A DNA stretch of 5,903 nt. Origin: Bordetella parapertussis (GTDB lineage Bacteria; Cyanobacteriota; Cyanobacteriia; PCC-6307; Cyanobiaceae). The notes beneath the pieces were generated by a model. That model searched no databases, was not told where the DNA came from, and saw nothing but the letters and a program-made list of their open reading frames with translations. Positions 1 to 5,136 of the stretch are shown piece after piece. A program made the position numbers and the translations under genes. Within the stretch, counting starts at the first letter, position 1; each line of letters opens with the position of its first letter. The stretch lies in assembly GCA_943324725.2 (NCBI GenBank), contig CALPMR020000189.1:1-5903 (forward strand), given 5' to 3'.

Positions 1-479
1 CCCAGGCGACGGCGCTGGCGCTCATAGAAGCTTTTCATCAAGGGGCGGCGGCGCCCTTCAAACCAGGCCCGGCTCTCGGCGACGGATTCGAGAAAGGCGG
101 GCGACGGCAGCACGGTGAGCGGCAGCGCCCGCTCCTGGCAGAACTGCTCCAGCTTGGCCTCAAAACTGCGATCGGCGATCTCGGCCACCTGCAGCTCCTG
201 GTGGCCCGTCAGCGCGGTGGCCAGCCGCTGCCAGAAGGAGACGCCAGCCGAGGCCGACAACTCGAAGTAGTCCACCACCAGCCCGTGCGCCAGCAGGGCA
301 TCGCGGAAACTGCGCATCGCCACGAAGGTGTGGAGCAAGCGCAACTTGTGGTAGCGGTAGCTGGAGGCCACGGCGAGGTCTTCGATCATCAACACGCGAT
401 CGCTGGGCCGGAGCTGCAGCGGCGAGGGGGACCACCAGTCGCTGTGAAGTTGATCGCCGAGGATCAGGGTGAGGGCCAT
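1..479 (-). CDS. Photolyase/cryptochrome-related protein (PF04244, PhrB/FeS-BCP type), 5' part only
   Basis: This is the first 159 codons of a protein that runs off the left edge. The N-terminus reads MALTLILGDQL, followed at about residues 29-33 by VLMIE and then by SYRYHKLRLLHTFVAMR. That layout is characteristic of the deoxyribodipyrimidine-photolyase-related family, which includes the iron-sulfur bacterial cryptochromes/photolyases such as PhrB. These proteins are usually about 500 aa, so roughly two thirds is missing here, including the FAD pocket and the four Fe-S cysteines. What remains is the N-terminal alpha/beta antenna domain, ending near RRPLMKSFYERQRRR, a segment typical of the family. 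Known members repair (6-4) photoproducts or sense blue light; which applies cannot be decided from this part. The ATG at 479-477 lies 4 bases after the stop of the DASH-type gene, with no clear Shine-Dalgarno sequence, which suggests translational coupling. Confidence 0.88.
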   Translation of the reverse strand, partial: MALTLILGDQLHSDWWSPSPLQLRPSDRVLMIEDLAVASSYRYHKLRLLHTFVAMRSFRDALLAHGLVVDYFELSASAGVSFWQRLATALTGHQELQVAEIADRSFEAKLEQFCQERALPLTVLPSPAFLESVAESRAWFEGRRRPLMKSFYERQRRRL

Positions 480-483
480 CAGG

Positions 484-1740
484 TCAGGACCATCGCTGGC
501 GGTGGCTGTCGTCAGGGTCATAGAGGCGCCGCTGCCGCTCCAGATCGAAGCGCCTTGGCGTGCCGCCGAAGCTGCGCGGGTCGGAGCCGACGCCGGCCAG
601 ATAGGCCCAGTTGCCCGTGTTCAGGGCCGGCTGCGCATCGATCAACATCCACTCGAAGAAACGGGCTCCCCAGATCCAGGGCAGCTGCAGTTCGTTGACG
701 AAGTGGGAGGCCAGCCACTGGCGGCCGCGATTGGAGAGGTAGCCGGTGGCCAGCAGCTCCCGCAACTGGGCATCGATCAACGGGTGGCCGCTGTCGGCCC
801 GGGTCCAGCGGCGGAAACGGTCGCGGTCCGCCACCCAGCTGGGTGGCCGCCCCTGGATGCCGCCCGGTGCGTGGAAGGCGGCACCGTGCCGCTGCTCCGA
901 CCAGAGAAAGAACTCGCGCCAGAGCAGTTCCTGTTGGAACCACTCCGATCCTTCGTCGTTGCCATGGAGGGCCTGGTAGCGCAGCAGCTCCGCCCAGATC
1001 CGCCGCACGGACAGGGAGCCGATGCCCAGAAATGGGGAGAGCTTCGACGAGAACTCCGTCCCCACCAGGCCATTGCGGCTGGCCTTGTAGTGACGCAGGC
1101 CATCGGAGTCGAACAGGTAGTGCTGCAAGCGGGCCAGGGCGCTGGACTCATCGCCGCGGAAGGGAAAAGCGCTGCGGGGATCGCTGCCGTTGCGGTTCGA
1201 CAGGGGGCTGTTGGGCTCTGGCGGCGGACAGATGGCCAGCGGCTGCAGGCAGGCTGGCCCCGGCTGCAACCAATCCCGGGGCCAGCCCTCGAGGCCAGCG
1301 CCCAGGCCGGCGAGATCGGCTGGCGGTAGGGGCGGCAGCGGCGCCTGTTGCACGCCACGGCGGAACTCGGCGAACACCCGGGGGAACGAGGCCGGCGCGA
1401 TCGGCCAGTCGCCGAAGAGCCGGCTCTCCTGGCAGCTCAGCACCGCTTCAGGGCGCAACAGGTCGCCGTGCGCGGCCAGCACGGCTTCAGTGCTGAGCTG
1501 GGGGAAGTGGAGCAGGGGAATGGCCGCAGCCGCCAGATGGGCTTGCAACGAGACCAGGGCCTGCGCTGCCAGCCGCCGCTGATGGGGCCCCCGCAGCCGC
1601 TGGCCTTCAGGCCGGCTGGCCAGCACGATCAGGCGGCCACCGCCCTGGCGGGCCAGGGCAACCGCCTCGTGTAAGGCGGGCTGGGCATCGAGGCGCAGCT
1701 GCCCCTCCAGGGCCACGGCAATGGTGACGGCGCTCGCCAT
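484..1740 (-). CDS. Cryptochrome DASH-type FAD-binding photolyase, short N-terminal domain
   Basis: A 418-aa flavoprotein of the photolyase/cryptochrome superfamily, closest to the DASH class, expected to bind FAD and repair cyclobutane dimers (mainly in single-stranded DNA) or sense blue light. DASH-like signatures are SSKLSPFLGIGSLS (231-244), ELLWREFF (271-278), LSNRGRQWLASHFVN (335-349), GNW (376-378) and AGVGSDPR (382-389). By alignment from memory with E. coli photolyase, the electron-transfer tryptophans W306/W359/W382 correspond to W312, W355 and W378, so the chain looks intact. E271 and W274 match substrate-pocket residues E274 and W277. Oddities: the usual N-terminal FRNDLRLHDN motif is replaced by a loose LEGQLRLDAQ; residue 375 is Thr where DASH proteins usually have Trp (NWGNW); and it is shorter than the usual 480-500 aa. 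The ATG at 1740 is the only ordinary start after an in-frame TGA near 1838. It is followed at 4 bases by the second photolyase gene. Confidence 0.9.
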   Translation of the reverse strand: MASAVTIAVALEGQLRLDAQPALHEAVALARQGGGRLIVLASRPEGQRLRGPHQRRLAAQALVSLQAHLAAAAIPLLHFPQLSTEAVLAAHGDLLRPEAVLSCQESRLFGDWPIAPASFPRVFAEFRRGVQQAPLPPLPPADLAGLGAGLEGWPRDWLQPGPACLQPLAICPPPEPNSPLSNRNGSDPRSAFPFRGDESSALARLQHYLFDSDGLRHYKASRNGLVGTEFSSKLSPFLGIGSLSVRRIWAELLRYQALHGNDEGSEWFQQELLWREFFLWSEQRHGAAFHAPGGIQGRPPSWVADRDRFRRWTRADSGHPLIDAQLRELLATGYLSNRGRQWLASHFVNELQLPWIWGARFFEWMLIDAQPALNTGNWAYLAGVGSDPRSFGGTPRRFDLERQRRLYDPDDSHRQRWS

Positions 1741-1803
1741 GCGGGCTTCGAGGAGCGCGCCCAGCCTGGCAGGTGCCAGCCGGCCCTGCGCCTCGGTCAG
1801 GGA

Positions 1804-1829
1804 CCGGGCTGCACCCAGACACAGCCCAG
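1804..1829 (-). other. Possible leader hairpin upstream of the DASH-type gene
   Basis: On the minus strand CTGGGCTG and CAGCCCGG can pair as an 8-bp stem (one G-T wobble) around a 10-base loop. It lies in the 130-base gap between the fibrillin-like gene and the DASH-type gene, 64-89 bases before the ATG at 1740. No T-run follows, so it does not look like an ordinary intrinsic terminator. In DNA this rich in G and C such stems arise easily. I see nothing else in the gap that I would call a promoter. Confidence 0.25.
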
Positions 1830-1870
1830 CGGTCGATCATGCCGGGCCGATCAGGAACGGCAACCGAGCC

Positions 1871-1894
1871 TCAGCCCTGGGCTGATCGATCAGC
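1871..1894. repeat. Overlapping palindromes at the end of the fibrillin-like gene
   Basis: TCAGCCC-T-GGGCTGA (1871-1885) is a perfect inverted repeat with 7-base arms that contains the TGA stop codon of the fibrillin-like gene (1873-1871 on the minus strand). It overlaps GCTGATCGATCAGC (1881-1894), a perfect 14-base palindrome. The transcript could fold into either of two hairpins, but not both at full length. There is no T-run, so calling it a terminator would be a guess. Confidence 0.5.
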
Positions 1895-2458
1895 AGCCGA
1901 ACCGCCCGGCTCGAGTGGTTGGAGCCGCCAGAGCGCCAGACCACCACCGCGCCCCCGCGCCGCCAGCCAGCCGGCCGGGTCGCGGGCGATCAGCGCAAAG
2001 AAGGGCAGCCGCCGGGGCGGCGGCACCGGCAAGGACCGCTGCAGCAGCAGCCGGCCGGCCAGGCGCAGCTCCAGCAGCTCAAACCAGAACTGCAGCAAGG
2101 GTCTGGCGCCCACCAGTGTTCCGGGTCCACGGAAGCGCAGCTCCAGCGCACCAAGCTTCACGACATTGCTGAGCCGCAGCGCTTCACCGCTGACCTCGAT
2201 CTCCAGCCGTGCCGCCAGGCCCCGCAGCAGCAGACCACTGAATGAGGCCGGCCGTGAGCTGCCCTTGGGCCACACCTGATCGAGCTGCCAGCAGCCGTCC
2301 AGATCGCCGGCCACCAGGCCGGTGCCGGTCCTGCCCTTGGCGGTCCCGCCCTGGGCGGTGCCGCCGTGGCGCACCTGCTGCTCCAGGGCCAGCAAGGTTT
2401 CACCGCTGGGCAGCCTGGAGCTGGACAGCTCGGAACTGGATGGGGCGGGGTTGGCCAC
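1871..2458 (-). CDS. Conserved-looking cyanobacterial hypothetical protein, fibrillin/PAP-like
   Basis: A 195-aa protein with no transmembrane segment or signal peptide that I can see. After a low-complexity N-terminus (residues 1-50, with a GGTAQ/GGTAK repeat at 32-41) it has GCWQLDQVW (55-63), an alternating hydrophobic middle (LEIEVSG, LRLSNVV, ALELRF, consistent with beta strands) and a final GWLAARGRGGGLALWRL (163-179). The order WxL, then SNVV, then F near the centre, then a Gly-rich RG motif with hydrophobic ending resembles the plastid lipid-associated protein/fibrillin (PAP) domain, a small lipocalin-like beta barrel found in cyanobacteria and plastids and tied to thylakoid lipid bodies and photoprotection. 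This assignment rests on pattern only. The start is taken as GTG at 2458. The frame stays open upstream with only CTG codons, so a longer start into the 59-base gap is possible. It is co-oriented with the kinase-WYL gene upstream and the DASH-type gene downstream. Confidence 0.72.
   Translation of the reverse strand: MANPAPSSSELSSSRLPSGETLLALEQQVRHGGTAQGGTAKGRTGTGLVAGDLDGCWQLDQVWPKGSSRPASFSGLLLRGLAARLEIEVSGEALRLSNVVKLGALELRFRGPGTLVGARPLLQFWFELLELRLAGRLLLQRSLPVPPPRRLPFFALIARDPAGWLAARGRGGGLALWRLQPLEPGGSAADRSAQG
2335..2364. repeat. 15-bp tandem duplication inside the fibrillin-like gene
   Basis: Two adjacent 15-base units (2335-2349 and 2350-2364) agree at 13 of 15 positions. They encode the GGTAQ/GGTAK repeat in the N-terminal low-complexity part of the 195-aa protein. 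The repeat keeps the reading frame and lies before the putative beta-barrel domain, so it probably lengthens a flexible linker. Confidence 0.55.
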
Positions 2459-2517
2459 AGACCCGGCGTGAAGGGAACCCGCATCGTGGCGCAGGCGAGG
2501 TTGCTGCGGCCTGGCTT

Positions 2518-4830
2518 TCAGCGGCGTTGCAGGCGGTTGGGGAAGAAGCGAGGCTGTTCTTCGGGGTCTTGGCCACCAGGCTCGGGGTGACGGCCACCAG
2601 GTTCGGCTTCACGGTCAGCCGAGCCGGGATCAGGTTCAGACGCAACAGAGTCCTGCGCCTGCACTGGTGGCTGTGCCGGCTGCCCAGCCAGCCCATGAAC
2701 AGCCAGGGCCTCGCAGCAGCGCTGGATGAATTCCTGGCGCAACGCCTCGGGCTTCTCGATGCGAATGCCGGCGCCGAAGCCGAACAGCCAGTTGCGCAGG
2801 TCGATGTCGCGGGCCAGGGTCCAGCGGGGCAGATCGAGCTCGATCGGGTAGGGGTGGCTGTCGCCCTGGGCGTTGGATGTGAGCACGTGGGGTGCACGGG
2901 GGTGATGCCACCAGCGATCACCGCTCAGGGGGCGGGAGAAACGGGTCTGCTCGAGGGGATAACGGCCGGCACCTTCGCGCAGGAAGGCAAAGGCCCAGGC
3001 GGTGCAGGAGAAACGCAGGATCTCCAGCTGGCTGGCTCGCAGCTGGGGCGAGGCACTGGCCAGGGCCAGCTGGGCCTCGAGGTCGTCACCGAAATAGATG
3101 CCGCCGGTGTGGAGCAGCAGTTTCTCGAGGCGCTGCAGGGCCCGCAGATGCTGCTCGGGGCTGCGGCGTTGGCTGGATTCGCTCTGGCGCAGGGCGAGGC
3201 GATCGAGCCGTTCGCTGCGGATCAGGCCCTGCTGATGGCCAATGCTGTCTTCTTCGTAGATCAGATACCAGCCGATGTTGTGGAAGATCAATTGCAGCGG
3301 CCACACCCGCAGCTCGCCATCGGGGCTGCCCGGGAAGCTGGCGGCGGAGGTGTAGCGCTCCAGCCGCACCCGCCGCTGCGTAAAGATCGCCCGCTCGATC
3401 GCCTCCGTCCGTTTGGGGGCAGCGAGACAGTCGGCTCGCACCAGCGTGGCATCGACGACGGCATGGCGGGCGTAGCTGCGCACCGGCGCTCCGGAGCTGG
3501 TGTCGATGCCGGCCCAGGCGAGACGTTCATCCAGTTCCTGCAACAGATCCTGGGCGGAGGGATCCGCCAGGCGGCCGGCCGCCTGCTGCAGCACCGCATG
3601 CATCTCCCGCAGCCTGGGCGCTGAGAGCAGGGCCGTGCCGAGGGCATAGCCATGGCGGACATTGTCGTGGCGCGAGCGAAAGCCGTAGGGGGTGAGGATC
3701 TTCTCGATGTCCTTGCGCAGGCTGGCGCTTTCACCTGGCAGATAGGAGCCGGGGATGGTTTCGGTGGCGGCGATCAGGTGCTGATGCAGGTTGCCGCCTT
3801 TGGCTGGGTCACGATCGAAAGGGCTCTGCAGCAGATGGCGCAGCAAGGTCATCACCCGCCCAAACACCGGCCCATCGCCCATCGGCGGATGGCCGCCATG
3901 GACGCCGCCGGCAGCCGGCAAGCGAGGCCGGCGCAGGGGCAGATCGGCGCTGCCTGCGCCGGCAAGCTGAATCGGCGGCGTCATCGCCATGGCCCTGGTG
4001 AAGCCATTGGCTTCCAGCCAGTCGAGATCCCGGCGCAGGGCGTCGACATCGGCGTAGCAGTCTCCGTGCAGACGGCGCAGGAAAGCGGCGGCCCGATCGG
4101 CCAGATCTCCTGCCGGCAGCGGCGACAGCCAGAGCTCCAGTTGTTCGCGGGTGCCAGCATCGTTGGCCTCCAGGTCCGGAAAGCTGCTCAGCAGGCGGAT
4201 CAGGAACAGCAACCGCTCCAGATCCAGCAGCCGTGAATAGCCATGCAGTTGCAGCTTGCTCTCGCGGGCGCGGGCCGAGCGGATGCGCTTGTCGAGGGCG
4301 GCCAATTCTGCGGTCAGCACCGGCGTCAGCTCCTGGTGATGGTTCGGCACCACGGCACAGATCGCCGCGAAGCCCTCCGCCCGGCAGGGGCCGAAATGGG
4401 GGTCGGCCAGAGCGGCGGCCATCTCCTGAATCACCGCCACAGGCACCAGCCGCTCGCGGCGGGCGTTCCACTCCAGACAGGTGGGCAGAGGCGTGTAGAG
4501 CCACCAGCCGATCCACTCCACCGGGCGCGGCAAGGGCAGGGCCTGGGTGATCGCCAGCCGCCAGGCCCTTCTGGCATGGGTGGCGTCCACGATCACCGGA
4601 CGGCCTTCGGCCACGGCCTCAAGCAGCCGCTGCTGCAGTCGCTGCTGAATATCGGGCCAGGGGCCCTGGACGGTGGCGTCACCGAACACCTCGGCCCGGA
4701 TCGCATCGGTGGAGAGCACCAGAGCCGGCGGTTGATCGGCAGGGCTGAGCAAAGGCGCCAGGGTCCGGGCCAGGGTGCTCTTGCCGCTGGCGGGCGGGCC
4801 GATCAGCAGGTGGCAGCGCAGCGGGGCCAT
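2518..4830 (-). CDS. Fusion of a P-loop (polynucleotide-kinase-like) domain with a winged-helix/WYL regulator
   Basis: A 770-aa multidomain protein. Residues 1-165 form an AAA_33/Pnk-type kinase domain: Walker A GPPASGKST (11-19), STDAIRAEVFG (40-50) whose D42-x-x-R45 matches the D-x-x-R catalytic pair of T4 polynucleotide kinase, VIVDATH (79-85) as Walker B region, and an Arg-rich lid NARRERLVP (122-130). A helical linker follows (about 166-290). Residues 345-400, with LPGESASLRKDIEKIL and then GYALGTALL, look like a winged helix of the kind preceding WYL domains. Residues 473-547 are a WYL domain with the motif at 521-523 (NIGWYLIYEE), and 660-710 a likely WCX extension. The tail (714-770) is Pro/Glu/Gly-rich and disordered. 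WYL proteins bind nucleic acid or nucleotide ligands and regulate transcription; the kinase substrate is unknown. ATG 4830 follows an in-frame TGA at 4860-4858, so the start is well fixed, although no Shine-Dalgarno is evident. The protein is presumably cytoplasmic. Confidence 0.9.
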   Translation of the reverse strand: MAPLRCHLLIGPPASGKSTLARTLAPLLSPADQPPALVLSTDAIRAEVFGDATVQGPWPDIQQRLQQRLLEAVAEGRPVIVDATHARRAWRLAITQALPLPRPVEWIGWWLYTPLPTCLEWNARRERLVPVAVIQEMAAALADPHFGPCRAEGFAAICAVVPNHHQELTPVLTAELAALDKRIRSARARESKLQLHGYSRLLDLERLLFLIRLLSSFPDLEANDAGTREQLELWLSPLPAGDLADRAAAFLRRLHGDCYADVDALRRDLDWLEANGFTRAMAMTPPIQLAGAGSADLPLRRPRLPAAGGVHGGHPPMGDGPVFGRVMTLLRHLLQSPFDRDPAKGGNLHQHLIAATETIPGSYLPGESASLRKDIEKILTPYGFRSRHDNVRHGYALGTALLSAPRLREMHAVLQQAAGRLADPSAQDLLQELDERLAWAGIDTSSGAPVRSYARHAVVDATLVRADCLAAPKRTEAIERAIFTQRRVRLERYTSAASFPGSPDGELRVWPLQLIFHNIGWYLIYEEDSIGHQQGLIRSERLDRLALRQSESSQRRSPEQHLRALQRLEKLLLHTGGIYFGDDLEAQLALASASPQLRASQLEILRFSCTAWAFAFLREGAGRYPLEQTRFSRPLSGDRWWHHPRAPHVLTSNAQGDSHPYPIELDLPRWTLARDIDLRNWLFGFGAGIRIEKPEALRQEFIQRCCEALAVHGLAGQPAQPPVQAQDSVASEPDPGSADREAEPGGRHPEPGGQDPEEQPRFFPNRLQRR
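2561..2602. repeat. 21-bp tandem repeat in the tail of the kinase-WYL gene
   Basis: Two adjacent 21-base units (2561-2581 and 2582-2602) agree at 17 of 21 positions. They encode two heptapeptides, EPGGRHP and EPGGQDP (residues 743-756), in the disordered C-terminal tail. The repeat is in frame, so copy-number change would alter only tail length. Confidence 0.65.
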
Positions 4831-4956
4831 CGAGAGCGGGGGCGAGACGGGCGCCGATCAGGCGAGCGGATCATCGCAGTCTTTCGCAGGGAAAGTGAAA
4901 CCAGCGCTGGCTCCTGTGCTGACGCTGATGCAACTGGGGATCTCTGCATCCATTGC

Positions 4957-5002
4957 TGCGGCAGAGCATACGGTTGCGGTAAGCAGTGATTGCGGCAGAG
5001 CA
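4957..5002. repeat. Direct repeat, possible operator, upstream of the kinase-WYL gene
   Basis: TGCGGCAGAGCA occurs exactly twice, at 4957-4968 and 4991-5002, with starts 34 bases apart. The similarity continues after two differing bases as CGGTTGCG in the first copy and CGTTGCG in the second. The pair lies about 125-180 bases upstream of the ATG at 4830. Repeated sites in front of a DNA-binding-type regulator suggest an autoregulatory operator, which is an inference from position only. Confidence 0.45.
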
Positions 5003-5104
5003 GCCGTTGCGATGCGTTCCCGTTGAATCAGCTGCCTGGCGTCTGTCGCTGCAGGCCCCAATGTTGCCCTGATCAAGCCTACCGATGCTGAATCGCTGAA
5101 CTTG

Positions 5105-5123
5105 GCGGCCTGGAAGGGGCCAC
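5105..5123 (-). terminator. Weak candidate terminator hairpin after the HNH-like gene
   Basis: On the minus strand GTGGCC and GGCCGC can pair as a 6-bp stem (one G-T wobble) around a 7-base loop, starting 14 bases after the stop codon of the HNH-like gene. No T-run follows, so it is not a standard intrinsic terminator. It could slow or end transcription before the kinase-WYL gene, or mean nothing. Confidence 0.25.
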
Positions 5124-5136
5124 GTGTACACGAGCT

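Larger units (their letters stand above)
4831..5136. other. 306-base intergenic region upstream of the kinase-WYL gene
   Basis: No credible gene was found here. The short open frames in it have no recognisable protein character, and the GC content (about 57-60% in the stretches I counted) is lower than in the genes to the left. It holds a direct repeat (4957-4968 and 4991-5002), a 10-base palindrome CCAGCGCTGG (4901-4910), and near the end of the HNH-like gene a weak hairpin (5105-5123) plus the palindrome CGTGTACACG (5123-5132). Because of its position, the promoter of the kinase-WYL gene is probably here, but I could not find a convincing -35/-10 pair on the minus strand. Confidence 0.6.

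Noticed and set aside
396..403. HIP1 octamer GCGATCGC
   Set aside because: I found only one copy; it is consistent with a cyanobacterium but carries no local function I can support.
469..1329. A 286-codon open frame on the plus strand opposite the DASH-type gene
   Set aside because: The opposite strand encodes a clear photolyase-family protein; the plus-strand translation is Ala/Gly/Arg/Gln-rich with no family motif.
2158..2484. A 108-aa minus-strand frame starting with ATG at 2484
   Set aside because: It overlaps the fibrillin-like gene in another frame and is a Pro/Cys/Trp/Arg-rich shadow translation; the GTG 2458 frame has the coherent hydrophobic pattern.
2242..3624. A 460-codon open frame on the plus strand opposite the kinase-WYL gene
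   Set aside because: It is a shadow of a GC-rich gene: the minus-strand frame has clear Walker A and WYL motifs, while this translation shows no recognisable domain.
4901..4910. 10-base palindrome CCAGCGCTGG (and CGTGTACACG at 5123-5132) as operators
   Set aside because: Several perfect 10-base palindromes are expected by chance in a window this long, so on their own they are not evidence.
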